A stretch of DNA of 64,000 nucleotides from Dipteris shenzhenensis (taxonomy: Eukaryota > Polypodiophyta > Polypodiopsida > Gleicheniales): assembly GCA_047967505.1 (NCBI GenBank), contig CM106538.1. One strand, 5' to 3'. The position numbers and the translations under genes are program-made. Of the stretch, positions 45,983 through 57,495 are shown piece by piece. Below the pieces are notes generated by a model that did not search any database, had not been told where the DNA came from, and worked only from the letters and a program-made list of their open reading frames with translations. Position 1 is the first letter of the stretch; each line of letters begins with the position of its first letter.

Positions 45983-46676
45983 GCAAGGTGGGGAAAGACG
46001 AGACTTTGTATTGTAGTTACCACATCTAGTAGTGGAATGCTTAGTAAAAAGGTGGCAAGGTGGGCATGGACACTGGGGCGAGATGAGACTTGTACCAAAT
46101 CAACCATCTCGGACTTCTTAGAATCATTGCTCATACTACTAGACATGCTCAAATTACTCTTGTCATCTTGCGAGCAACCTCCTTTATGGTCGATCCCTCC
46201 TCTGCCATACAATGATAATGCCCATCGTTTCCAAGAAGGTCTTGGCACCATCCACACTTGAAAAGTAGGGTGGCTCGGAATAGATCTAATATAGAGCATC
46301 CAAAGACGAGAACTCAGCTTGCCTTCAACCTTTTAATCCCCCACTGTCCCATCACAAATACGACCAGTTGTTGCAATGAGAAGTATAATCTCCTGACCGA
46401 CATTTTGATCGTTTGAAATGCTTGCAAGATGTGAATTGCATCAGTTGCATTGGATCTAGGCATTTGTGTTATTGGAACGGTAGCTTGCATCGGAAGAGTG
46501 GTAGTGGAATAGGTCTGGAAGCTTCTCTCTTTGACGATGGATCTTTTGACATTGATAGATTTGACTAATTTCATGAAGCTCGAACATGAGCTTGCCATCC
46601 AGAGGGGCTTAGAAATACTCAAAGGTTCATGAACATGGTCCCGTGGTTGTGTACTATCTTCGATCAAACGAGGCAA
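45983..46676 (-). other. Unidentified open sequence at copia insertion site
   Basis: Two minus-strand frames (46676-46314 and 46299-45919) are open but match no family I know. The phrase CCACCTTGCCA-CTTTTTACT occurs twice about 80 bp apart across the empty site (about 46050 and 45985/41750). If the copia element is removed, the second frame continues through the insertion point into a hydrophobic run on the other side. Coding status unproven. Confidence 0.25.
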
Positions 46677-48872
46677 GGATCCTCTTAACAGCTTCTTCAG
46701 AATATTGTGCGTGCCAAACCTCGACCCAACTGGATAATATAAAAGGATGAGATCAACACTAGCGATGCCTCAGATCATCCTGATCTACATTAGACACTAG
46801 ACTGTATACAAAAAATTCAAGCGATTACGACTTAACATTTAGGCTTGTAGCTGAACTATGGGCATCCACGAATCGTCGAACCTCATTAGGCTTTAGACTC
46901 CGCAACGTAAAGGCACAGTTTGTAGCCCTGCAAGGGTCTTAGGAAAGGGTGGAGTTTTTCAGCTTGGGTTGGGAAAATGGGGATTTCTTTGGTATTGGTT
47001 AAGTTTGACTAGTTAGTGGAATCTCTAGGGTTGGTCGAGGGTTAGTTGGGTGGTTAGTCGTGTTTTGAATATAGGAGCTTTTCCTACATAGCAACTTTCC
47101 TACCCAAGAACTTTCTTATAGGAGTTTTTCGTCCGTAGCAACTTTCCTCCAGAGGAACTTTCTAGTAGCAAGTTTCCTACATAACCTTTCCTATGAACTC
47201 CTTAAAGACACAGTTGCTGTAGTAACATGAACAACAAAGGAAGCGGCTTTGCAACTATGGAGATGCTTGCAAGGAGGGACTTCTACCATGGTTTTGCCAA
47301 CTGACAATGCACAAACGGGCCTGGAAGTGATTGAGAAGATGAAAGAGGAAGGACTAGAGATCAGCTTAGTTCCTAGTTTCCATCCATTTGGGTCTGTGTT
47401 GTTAGGGTTTTCGTTTGTCATTGGATCTCTTGATCTCTGTCAACCTTCTCGATGCAACATTCCTTCAATCAATCCATAAGCTTTTCCATCGCTTTATCTC
47501 TCTAAACTTATTTGCGTTGTTTTTGGATTTCATCTATTTCATGAGATAAACTTTTTGGCTTGCCACGTCGAAACGTGGAAGCCTTATTGACGGTGGGTGA
47601 GCTTCTCAAAGCGAAAAGAATTTCATCCATTTTTCGTGCCCTTCTCTAATTTCCAAGTTCCCTCTCAAGGCAAGCCCCCTCCCCCCCCCCCCCCTCTCTC
47701 TCTTCTCTCTTCTCCTTGCTGCACATCCAAGTCCTTTCTCTCTCTTCTTCTTCTTCTTCTTCTTGTTCTCTCTCTCAGCTTCCAGGCCTTTGTTGTCTCT
47801 GTCAGCTTCGAGGGCAGGCCTTCTGAATGTATTCAACTTGTTTGTTAGAGTGGAAAATTAATTAAATTAAAAGAGAGAAAATATTCAATGAAACCAATTT
47901 TATGTTTGAGCAATGTGCCTTTTAACAATGCTCAAGACCATGGCTACGCTCACCTTTTCTACATCATCCCATCGCCCATATATATTTGAGAGCCAAACAC
48001 CAAGCAATGTCATCCAAATCTGTGAAACAAGGTGGAGAAGAAACAGCAGGTACGCAGACGCAGGAAATGGGAGACAATACCTGATCATGAAGAAACGGCA
48101 AGATCTATGCCGCCTTGCAACTGTCATTTCATGCGCAGCAGCAGGTCTTACATGATCCTAAAGCTTCACAATTGCAGAGTTCTCAGTTCCAAACTTTGAC
48201 AAAAATTAGAATGTTGATCCGGTTTTCCTTGAATACAACAAGGCGTGGATCTCGAATTTATCATATTGCTCCACAAATTACATGTAACAAAACAAGATAC
48301 CCACAACGAAAACCTTGCGAATATACACTGCGCAACCTTCAAGGTAGAACATGATCGTCCTTTGTCTGCTTGGTTAGGCAGAACGAGAATGCAGCAGCAT
48401 GCAAGCCATGAAAGAGAGTTTGCTCCGGCGTCTAAGATGAATTCAGAGAACACTGGGACACAAACATGTGAAACCAACAAAAAGGAGAGAAGAAACAGCA
48501 ACGGGTATCCTCATGCAACAAGCGGCGACGTTGGCGAGCAATCGCAGGAAGAAGAAGCCCAAACATGGGCAGCAGGAAGAAGCAACAATCGTTTGTCCGT
48601 TGGTTCAGCACACGAACAATTGCACAAAGAAAAAGCACGAACAATTGCCCATCAAAAATGGGCACCAGGAAGAAGCAATAATCGTAACCTGGCGCTGCCA
48701 TGCATTCGTGGAAACAGCAGCAGATTGAAGCTGATGGAAGAGGATGCGGCAAATCTCAATCCTCCAACGTGGCATCCTTTTAGCCTTTCAAATGATATCC
48801 ATTCCAACAATTCTATCAAGCAGTAATTGCACTCCAACTCCCAATTCTTATTCGTAACCTCTCCTCCCTAGC
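46677..48872. other. Upstream region of host gene, no second gene supported
   Basis: 47676-47770 is a poly-C/CT tract (a C run of about 14, then CT and CTT repeats). A 193-codon + frame (48245-48826) is compositionally odd, rich in Asn, Gln, Arg and Lys. It contains a local duplication: GGGCA-CAGGAAGAAGCAA-AATCGT at about 48568 and 48660, and GCACGAACAATTGC at about 48609 and 48636. I read this as promoter-proximal repeat sequence and not a protein. Confidence 0.4.
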
Positions 48873-49019
48873 ATGGAATTCACGACTCAGTTTTCGACCT
48901 TGCTTCATCTATGCCCTTCTCTGCATCACCACCTTCCTCCATCTCCATCCCTTGCCCCTCCTCGTGCCCGCTTTGCCCCCGCCATCCGAGCAGGTCCGCC
49001 TCTGATCCAGACCCGACTG
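48873..49019 (+). CDS. Exon 1 of zinc-finger gene (transit-peptide-like)
   Basis: 49 codons from an ATG in good context (TAGCATGGA) to CGACTG before GTAATT. Ser/Pro/His-rich, ending IRAGPPLIQTRL. This exon assignment is the least certain of the four, because it rests on composition, phase and position and not on a conserved domain. Confidence 0.65.
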
Positions 49020-52000
49020 GTAATTCTCAGCTACTTTGCAAGCACAACTTCAGTTCGAGCTTCTCTTGGAAATACACGTAAACAAGAACCAATACAAACG
49101 CAGATTTCATTCTCGTTTTGGTTTCTTGTTAATCTTGAAGAAGCTCCCCTCATAATTAGTGTCGCATTCGCAAGACGCAAAGTGTGTGGTCGGCGCTAAA
49201 CTGTGGAGATCTTGCAATGCGTCTCATCAAGTACCTGAGGAAGGGACGGCTTGCGGAGACCCGTTGGGTATCGGAGACGTGTGATAGAAATTGGAACTAT
49301 ACAAAGAATCAGGGAGGTCTTTCCGTCCCACTGAGTCCATACGGGCTTCAACAGCAGAGTTAGCGCAAAGCATTTTGTCCTGAATCCGGTTAAACCAGCG
49401 GACAAAGCTGCCATAAGTCTTGGCAATCTTAAATTTGTAGCTGCATAACCACGGACACTCGGGAGATTCTTACCTTGTTCAGCTTGTTTACCAATGCCCG
49501 AGAAACTTAACATTTTATCGGAGACTGCTGATGGTGTTACCCCATTCACGCTCAATCCAAATGAACGTTTCAAATACCTGTCTTAGCTCGGCCGCCACAC
49601 CGGCACAGAAAGCACAATCATAGGAGATTATGGTGCAAATGTATCTCTTTCGACAACGCGTTCAAGATATAGGTCTTCTTAGTCTTGTCCTTTCGCAAAA
49701 GTCTTCCTTGGTGGATTTCAACTGCTGACTCGGAGTCTTCAACTGGCTTCTCCACCTCCTTGTTATAGATTGCCAGTCACACTAGTCTGGGTACCTTCGA
49801 GAGGCCTCTCGAATAATAGTCTTAGGCTATACTCCATCTCATGAAATATTTCGTTGCAGTGTGCACGCTACAATCTTCTTGCAAGAGTTTTAGCTTGCCT
49901 TCATAGTAAACTCTTCCTCTCTATCTAGTCTTCACAGTCCTCATTCTCCATTCGTTGAGCTTTTCAAAGGTTTGGGAATTCTTTTACATAACTTATCCTC
50001 AAATCATGGGATATAATTCTCAACAAGGGCTTATGATTATCAAGTTTCAGAAGGTCATACTATTGTCTGATATGCACAATTGACCCACTACCAACACCAT
50101 GGAGTCCAATCTCAAATTGGACTGCTATCTCAATGGATGATGATGCACTGGATATTGATCCCAACATTACAAGTCTATCTGACCATCACACGTTCTCATA
50201 TGCAGCTGGTAGCTTAGTCAAACTTATGCGAAAACCAAGAAATATCTACAAGTAGCTAAAAGTCTACATAGGTACTTAAAAGGCTTATGGGATTATGGCC
50301 TGATATATGAGAACAAATCTGCTCTAGAATCGTTTGGATACACAAATGTAGATTAGGTAGGAAGGGTTGTTGATAAATCGATCAGTGGAAACCTGTTCAG
50401 TCCTACCCCAAAAACGATATCACAGCAACACGAGAAACAACCAATAGTGCACGATCTTCAATCAAAGCAGGAAAAATTCGGATACTTCTTCAGAGATCCG
50501 ACAACCCTTTCTTCAAAACATAATTAGCATTCAACTCGCAAAGAATCTAGTGTTTATGCCAAGACAAAACATTTTGAAGTTTACTATTCCTTTATTGAGG
50601 AAAAGTCCAAAGTGTGACGGTAGGCTTAGTTAATGCTACCTCTTATGAATAGGTTACATACATTTCACAAACCCACCATTATTGACAAATCCTTGCACTT
50701 TTGACAACAACATTGCATCGGCCAAAACCATCAGCATCTAACAAATGCGGTGCTTATTGTTGTTGAGCTTATATCTTGGACCTTTTAGTTCAAAAGTTCT
50801 AACTAATGCTAATTTAAGAGGGGTATTGAAGCACGTTACCTAGCTCTGATATATGCATTTAGGATACGTCCCCAAAGAGGACTCAAAATATGCTATGGAA
50901 TTCTAATTTTAAGACATACAGTTTCTTACTATCACATGTCCTACTTTGGCTCACACGCTCCTGAATTTGTGGAAAGCTCCTCCCAACAAGTGGTCAGGAT
51001 AGCTGCATCAATTGTGCTAGCAACTAGCTCCCTTAGTGTGAGAGGCTCAACAGCCTTCTCTTGAATTGAGTTGTATACATGTGCCTTTGTTCCAAAGGAA
51101 TAGGGTAGTTCGGTGGTGCCCATGTGATGTGCATACGAGCTTTAAGATTTCTTCCTATGTCTGAGATCTCTAGGTGCCATAGTAGGTCTTCGCATAGTGG
51201 ACTAGCCAGAGGTAGTGCCGGTTGCAGGCATCTCCATATTTGCATGAGGTTCCTCACCAATGGCGAGCTCTCTCTGCGAGGGGTTATCTGTGAAGACCCA
51301 TTTGAATGACACTTGCCAAGTCTTTCCTAAGCGCTGAGTGTTTCCATTTGTTAGTCAAGCCTCAAACTATAACCTGGCTCACCAAGCATGGCTCTGCATC
51401 TCCAGGTCATTGATCCCCAGCCCTCTTCCGTAAGAGGGAAGAACTTGTCTATAGGAAGTTCCAGCTCAGCTAACATAAGCATCCTCTGTGAAGTACCACC
51501 AAGAAGCAATATAGCAATCCGCCGTCACCAACAGTTCTGGTCACTCACGTAAGCTCTACTTGTGAGACAAAGGTATATGCTCCAATAGAGTAGTGTTTGG
51601 TAGATGCTCTCCTGTGCCGAGCTGAAATATCAACCCCTACCAGCCAAGATATCTGGAAATCGGTCCTGAATAAAGCTAACATAAACCCAGGACCTCTTCC
51701 CACTGAGGTTGAGGAGCCGTCTGGTAGATGTTTTCCAATTAACTTGTCCTCTGACACCAAGCAATGTCAGTATGGAAGCTTGTGGTGCCAATTTAGACTC
51801 GATGCCATCCTTTGCATGAACAAGGGGGTGTGATCTGTAAACTCAAAATTCTAGGAGGTCATGCTCTTGTTGAATCAAGGCTCTTGAGAATACTAGACCC
51901 AAGTCCTGCACTTGAGATAGTAACCTAGGCCCTTGGCTTGAAATATAAAGGGGGAAGTGGCAAGAGGGAATCCTTAATCAATCAATCCTGTCTTTTATTA

Positions 52001-55000
52001 TGACATCAATAGCTTCCCGAAAACACATTTTCTTTTTCATGATGCATATCGATTACTCTTTGGATTTTCTACTAGTCCATCTATCATTTCAATTGTACAA
52101 CAATAAGGGTGACTTAGTTAAATACTTATCTTTAAAAGTACTCCGCAATAGGCTTTGAGCTTGTCAAGATACTGCATTTACATCTTGTTGTAATTTTGGA
52201 ATTACAATTCTAGCTAGCTAGAAGATTGTAATGAAACTTTTAATCACATTGAATGAAATTCAAATACTCAAAAGAGGCCTCCAACTATTTCTGTGATCCT
52301 CCATCATACATTGCTTTTTGAGCCAAAGTGCAACTACATCGACATGAGGCTCACTACTTTCTTTTTGGTATACTATGTGGTTTTTATAGCACCTAACATT
52401 CACATATTTTTCTGGTATTTCTTGCAGTTATCCTTCACGGGAGGACATTCTTCTCGTTGAAGAGGGAAGGCCTCTCCCATGTCTCTGAAGGAGCACATGT
52501 CTCAATGCAATTGAGCACAACTCGAAGATATCATGAGTCCATCGCAGAGACACAAATACCACTACAGTGTTCTCTATGAAGTACAAACTCAATCTATCTT
52601 AAACATTCTTAACTACTAGAAGAGTGATGAGAGAACTATTTCCTCTGCTGCACCCCAGTCCTACTGCCATAGTATGAAGTACTGTCCAAAATGCTACAGT
52701 TTTGGAAAACTGTGTGCGTGTCATGCATTAGGAGGAGTTGGACAAAATATGCAATGCCAATATCTTTAAAATTGTATCAAGAAATGTGATTGGATGTCTT
52801 TATGGTTGTCTGCTCTGTTCCCTTCCCTGGAGATGAGGCATATCCATCACTGAGCGGAATGGAGGCGTTGTACATGAGCCAACAATCTTATGGAAAGTTA
52901 GCTGGAGTGGAATTGTAATGATGTTGTGTCAGAAGAAGCCTATATCTGAAGCAAGTTATTGGACGTTGCAAGAGATGGAATGACGTATGCTGGGTGAATG
53001 ATGCTGCTGTTTGTGACAAGGCGGAGGAGGTTCTCTGTGTATTAGATTGACTTCTCCCAGTATGAGGGAGCTCGAGGATTGCGCACCTCCAGCTGTAGGA
53101 GAACCTGTCTATTCAGAAGATCAGACTCAATGTTAGACTATCCAAACTGTATTGGAAGGGAGGCATGCCAGCTGGAGTCAAATATAGAGCCTCACTTTCA
53201 AACTTATAGTAGGTGACAGATCTCTTAGTGTAAACCCTGATGAAAGATGAGCCAGGAAAGTCTAGACAATCCTGAGATGGAGTCACTGAACCTCAGGACC
53301 TGCTGCTAAATAAGTCATCGTCTGAAAGGGTCCCTCTAGCTGAAGGAGAGTGGCCACAAACTCAGCTATGTGGGTCAAGAGGAATTACCCCGAATAAGTC
53401 TTGAAACATGAGGACTGAAGTTGCTCAAATTGGGATCAATAATGCCTTTGCAATTTGGGTCCAATATGGCCCCTCCATACATGGCTGCTGGTTTCACCAG
53501 CAAGTTTAAATTCCTTTATATTTCGTCTTTATGTCTGGGACACGGTCTGTGAAATATTGCCTCTCTAGTATGGAAAGAGATGTGTATTCCTTCCCTAACC
53601 AGGTACTATGCACAGAGCTCATACTGAGATTCATCCTGCAAATGTACAAAATCATGGCATCAAGATATTTGTACAGACTTCAAAGTAGCACCCTGCAAAT
53701 GTACAAAATCCTAGAAACATGGCATCAAGATATTTGTACAGACTTCAAAGTAGCACCCTGCAAATGTACAAAATCAGCCTCAGAGACGAGCATATGAAGT
53801 GTTAAAACTATGGCTTTTGTGTTGAAGAGATTCATTGAAAGTTTGCTGTGATAACAGAAGAAGTTTTAAGGCTCCAAATGGGCCTATACCCATAGTAATA
53901 GAGAGGAATTTTCGACAATCCATCGGTGATACAGACCTTGCGGAAATCTACCCAACTGCCTTGGTATCTGCAATGACAGCGCCTAATGTCTCACTACCAT
54001 GCAAAAACCTCAGCCTGCAAGCTCTCATGATACGGCTTGCCTGGCTTTGTCCTACGAAGCAACATTTTTCCATCATTGTAATGCAAGTTGGATCATATTG
54101 GAGAGTTTATTTCTACTGAATAGGCTGTTTTTGTTCCTCGGACTAGAACCTGCGATTCTGGTTTCTAAGGCTCAGGTTTGGTCGTAACTGCTTTTCCATG
54201 TCTGGACCTTAGTTGACTCTTTGGGGGAGAGAAACCGGATACATCAAGAATGAGTGTGGCACAGAATTGTTCTGCATTTGATTGATGTTTTTCCCCTAAC
54301 ATTCTGAGGCTTTGTGTCAAGCTGCATACAGGCTGGGAAAGGTTGTGCAAAGTGCAGAGGAAAAGGCTCGCTGGAGTGTCCAGGTTGTAAGGTAAGCTTC
54401 AAATACATTGCAGAATTCAATCTTTTGTAGAGAGGGGTTACACATGAATGAATGTCAGCATCATACAATGCCTATAGTGATGAATCATGAGCTGTTGCTT
54501 ACTCAGATGTGCAAATTTGCTTCTGTTTGCATAACCTGGCACTTCGCACTCAGGCTGGTTTTTCTGATTAGTCTGAGATCGTGAGCCCTTGATAGAGCGG
54601 TTGCTTTTTACACCAGTTTGAAAGCAAAGATTTAGATTTGGCTCACATGTAAGTGTGTGGTAGGAAAAAGTAGAAAATTTTAAGCCCCCAGTTTTCACTG
54701 TCACATATTCTGCTACATGATACAAGAGACGGGACGGCCCTTATGTTGTTATTAGCCTTTCTTGTATTCTTTTGGTCATGGCAAGGATTGGTCCATGTGC
54801 CTTACGAACTTAACATTTTCAATCAAGTATCTGTTTTTTGTAGGTGGTATGCTAGTAGACACTTATGTCTCCGTTTTCGTTGCCTTCAGGGCAGTGGGAA
54901 GAACAAGAAGAATGGAAACATGTTTGAGCGTTGGAAGTAAGTTTGGATTTACCCTGTTTTCTGGATGTTTCACAAAGCTTGGTTATTTCTTTTATGGATG

Positions 55001-55286
55001 CATTCTTTGCCATGACCCTCTACATCTCATTTTAGGCATCGATTCAGCCCTGCTGTGTACCAGTGTGTACGGTTTATTTTTCTATAAAATGCACTGAATT
55101 CAGGGCACTTAATGGAAGCAGCAAGTTATCTGAGACTTCAAACAAGCGGCTCACGAATAATGCATAGGAAGTTTCTGATTCCTTGTTTAAATGTGCAGGT
55201 GTTTTGATTGCCAAGGATTTGGCCTTATAAGCTGCCCAAATTGTGGTAAAGGTGGACTAACCCCTGAGCAAAGAGGAGAAAGGTGA
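48873..55286 (+). CDS. DnaJ-type zinc-finger protein, probably chloroplast-targeted (4 exons)
   Basis: Exons 48873-49019, 54332-54391, 54890-54936 and 55199-55286 join in frame to 113 residues plus stop. Splice sites are GT-AG (donors GTAATT, GTAAGC, GTAAGT; acceptors ATACAG, TTCAG, TGCAG), with phases 0, 0 and 2. The N-terminus (residues 1-49) is rich in Ser, Pro, His and Arg with few acidic residues, like a chloroplast transit peptide. The rest has four CXXCXGXG-type motifs: CAKCRGKG, CPGCKGSG, CFDCQGFG and CPNCGKGG, which would bind two zinc ions as in DnaJ. It ends LTPEQRGER. No J domain is present, as in plant BSD2-like thiol/chaperone proteins of plastids. The sequence context KNKKNGNMFERWKCFDCQGFG is typical of a conserved plant subgroup. 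An additional exon inside the 5.3 kb intron 1 cannot be excluded. Confidence 0.85.
50165..50610 (+). pseudogene. Copia RT/RNase H fragment inside intron
   Basis: In one frame from about 50230: TKKYLQVAKSLHRYLKGLWD, then GLIYENKSALESFGYTN, a stop (TAG, one transition from Trp), and VGRVVDKSISGN. This matches copia RNase H, whose usual start is YTDADWAG...DRKSTSG; the first catalytic Asp has become Asn. Near 50527 SIQLAKNLVFMPRQNILKF corresponds to the conserved AIQLAKNPVFHARTKHIE region. A short, old fragment with no LTR. Confidence 0.75.
51350..51640 (-). pseudogene. Possible LINE C-terminal fragment inside intron
   Basis: The minus strand reads SWWYFTEDAYVS, stop, AGTSYRQVLPSYGRGLGIND and LEMQSHAWLARL. 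The GLGI-DLE-x-x-x-AW-A pattern resembles the region after the RT in plant L1 ORF2 (GLGI-DL-x-x-x-N-A-L-L-A-K). The match is short and contains stops. Confidence 0.35.
53635..53775. repeat. Tandem duplication of about 60 bp in intron 1
   Basis: CCTGCAAATGTACAAAATC followed by ATGGCATCAAGATATTTGTA occurs at 53635-53690 and 53691-53755, the second with a 9-bp insertion. A third partial copy starts at 53756. Confidence 0.9.
54332..54391 (+). CDS. Exon 2 of zinc-finger gene
   Basis: 20 codons, phase 0 on both sides: AGKGCAKCRGKG then SLECPGCK. Contains the first CXXCXGXG motif and the start of the second. Confidence 0.88.
54890..54936 (+). CDS. Exon 3 of zinc-finger gene
   Basis: 47 nt: GSGKNKKNGNMFERW plus two bases of the next Lys codon. 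Completes the second zinc motif and carries the conserved linker. Confidence 0.88.
55199..55286 (+). CDS. Exon 4 of zinc-finger gene and stop
   Basis: 88 nt: completes Lys, then CFDCQGFGLISCPNCGKGGL and TPEQRGER before TGA at 55284-55286. Carries motifs three and four. Confidence 0.9.
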
Positions 55287-56278
55287 AGTTTTACAGGAGA
55301 GAACTCATGGATTTACGCAGATGTACAGTAATACACTAGAATACTGAAGTTGGCCCTGTTAATATTGTTTCTGTTTGTGAAGACGAAATTTAAGTTTTTT
55401 TGTGCTCTTGCCAGTAGGAGAGCTGAGACGAGAGCTAATTTCCACTATGTGGCCAGCTTCTTTGAGCAATATTTAATGTTGGACAAGAGCATTATAACAC
55501 GTGTCTGAGTCTATTTATTGATGAGATCATTTCATTGGTTTTGAGTCTGAATGTAGTCTTGAGCATGCTACCCATAGAACAGGATGGATCATGGAAATGA
55601 AAATAGGAAGTCTTTATAGTTGCGACTTTGCTAGTTTAAATTATCTGAATCTGACATACTATTGTTGTAAGCTGTGTAGCTCAACGTCCCATTTTACTAT
55701 GCTTTCATTGCATGTTAAACAGAAAACGAAAGGTAATCCCCTGTGATAGGCTTGCGAATGAGGACATCTTTCGTAAGCCTAATATTCTCTAAACACACTG
55801 AACAATAGATCAACCCTATGATTCAATGTATAAGCAACAGATAGAACATCTCCCTTTCATTGCAGTTGCTTCCACTTTCACTCCTTTTTTCCAGAAAACA
55901 TTTTCCATTTTATTGAACCTGCTTTCTTGTAGGATTGGATAGTGAAGTCAAATCATAAACTCTTGCCATACCTTTTAGTGGAGTTGAGGTTAGGCTGCAT
56001 TGTCGTTCATTTCCAGAAGGAATTTCACAGAATTGGGCTCGTGATGAGAGAAGATGGTAGCTCGCTTGATTGGCAGATAACGTTGCATGTATGATCTCAA
56101 TCAGAATATTCGCCAAACATTTATCGCCATGCTAGGTACATTCATAAAAATAAATAGAAGCAAAGGGTACCCGGTAAGATGAAAAAGAAAAGACAAGCAT
56201 ACATAGAGAACGATCACATAATGCTTAGTGTAGAAATGAATGGCTTAGACTCATAATGAGAAGCATGACTTGTCATGA
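55287..56278 (+). other. 3' flank of zinc-finger gene
   Basis: AT-rich, with no supported gene. It is expected to contain the 3' UTR in its first few hundred bases. I see no certain polyadenylation signal. Confidence 0.4.
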
Positions 56279-56799
56279 TTGAACTGCCACCTTAAGAGCT
56301 AATCTAATTGACCGAAATATATTCAAGCTGATGTTCAGTACTGTTTTTACTCCTGGGCTCTACCAGATAAGGATTTCCTTATAGAGAGTAGGGCCTATGT
56401 GATGGCCTTGTAAGCCTTCACTAGGCAAGCTATTGTGGGGAGCTTCAGTAATGTGATCGTTTGGGTGCTGTATTTTTAGGGACTGCATGATCTCTGCATG
56501 CTCTGTCTGAGCTTATTGGAGTTTTGCCTTGATCACCCATCTAGGAGGCTAGTGGCTCTCTTGTGAGAAGCATGACGTGTGGGGATTGAGCTGCTACCTA
56601 AAGAGCTAATCTAATTGACGAAAATATATTCAAGCTGATGTTGGATACTATTTTTCCTCCTGGGCTGCTACCTTAAGAGCTAATCTAATTGACTGAAATA
56701 GATTCCAGCTGATGTTGGATTTCCTCATAGAGAGTAAGGCCTATCTGATGGTCTTGGAGGCCTTCACTAGTCAAGCTATTGTGGGGAGCTTTGGTAAGT
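56279..56799 (+). repeat. Local duplications (two repeat units)
   Basis: Unit A, containing AAGAGCTAATCTAATTGAC and TTCAAGCTGATGTT, occurs at about 56279, 56588 and 56666. Unit B, containing CATAGAGAGTA-GGCCTAT and AAGCTATTGTGGGGAGCTT, occurs at about 56366 and 56724. The block probably arose by segmental tandem duplication. Confidence 0.85.
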
Positions 56800-57097
56800 T
56801 GTTGAAGTCTAAGGGTCGTTGGGCTGGTCATCATCCATGTGCATATGCTGTATATATGGGTAAATGGATAGGAGGATAGAGGCTCTAGCAGGGATCCTAA
56901 GTCCTTTTGTGAAAAGTCCTTATGGACTTAGGGCAACCCCCTTAGGGTTCAGTATATATTGTATCGTATTCATCTTTTTCATATGATAGAGTGTACACTT
57001 TGTATAGCCAACTTTGTAGGATCTGTGTCATCCTAGTTGCTGTGTGTATTGAGTGTAGGAGTGTGTGTCCTCTTTCACATGGTATCAGGGCAGTTAA
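56800..57097 (+). repeat. Probable copia LTR plus primer site
   Basis: Sequence from TGTTGAAG (56800) to TTTCACA (57079) is directly followed by TGGTATCAGGGCAGTTA (57080-57096), close to the initiator-Met complement TGGTATCAGAGCC. A TATA-like TGTATATATGG lies at about 56850. No matching second LTR or pol is seen downstream, so this is an LTR plus start of leader from an otherwise missing element. The left boundary is inferred. Confidence 0.6.
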
Positions 57098-57283
57098 GGT
57101 CTTGCTTAGTAGGTGAGAGTTTTGATTATGTGTCAATGAATGTTAGATTTTTGAAGTTAGTGAAGCCATGATGCACTTGGTCTAAACTATGTTTTAGGTA
57201 AGAAAATGTAAAGAATGCTGGTTTAGCAAGAGATTTCCAAAAAGTAGTTGTAAAAATTAATGAAAGTGGGGATTCTTGCTAAT

Positions 57284-57495
57284 GAAGTGTTAGAGCAATT
57301 GATAGATTACACACACAAGTGCATGGTTCTGGTTCAAGAGGGCCCAAGAAGGAGTATATGGGGACTGCAACCTTGATGGCTCGTGTATATATGCTAAATG
57401 AATTGTTAGAGAAATTGATAAAGTACACACATGTGCATGGTTCAAGAGGAGCAAAAAAGGAGCTAACCTAATATCTCATATACATATGCTCATTT
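57284..57495 (+). repeat. Tandem duplication of about 110 bp
   Basis: GTTAGAG-AATTGATA followed by TACACACA, GTGCATGGTT, TTCAAGAGG and ATATATGCT-like ends occurs at about 57291-57392 and 57405-57490. Confidence 0.75.

Larger units (their letters stand above)
41752..45987 (-). mobile_element. Ty1/copia element with 170-bp LTRs, deletion derivative
   Basis: Complete boundaries: LTRs at 45813-45982 (5') and 41757-41926 (3'), flanked by the perfect 5-bp target duplication GCAAG at 41752-41756 and 45983-45987. Internal order on the minus strand is Met-type primer site, leader of about 1.4 kb, gag N-terminus, deletion junction, integrase C-terminus, RT, RNase H, polypurine tract. The element body is 4,226 bp. 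I count 6 differences between the two 170-bp LTRs (about 3.5%). It lacks most of gag, the protease and the integrase core, so it could move only with help. Confidence 0.95.
49020..54331 (+). other. Intron 1 of zinc-finger gene, repeat-filled
   Basis: 5,312 bp between exons 1 and 2. It contains a copia fragment, a LINE-like fragment and a tandem duplication (listed separately). A minus-strand frame of 125 codons (49573-49196) overlaps its start and is not recognised. Much of 51850-53630 has no identifiable feature. Confidence 0.65.

Noticed and set aside
48245-48826. 193-codon frame just upstream of the host gene
   Set aside because: It is biased in composition and contains local DNA duplications, with no domain. 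More likely promoter-proximal repeat sequence.
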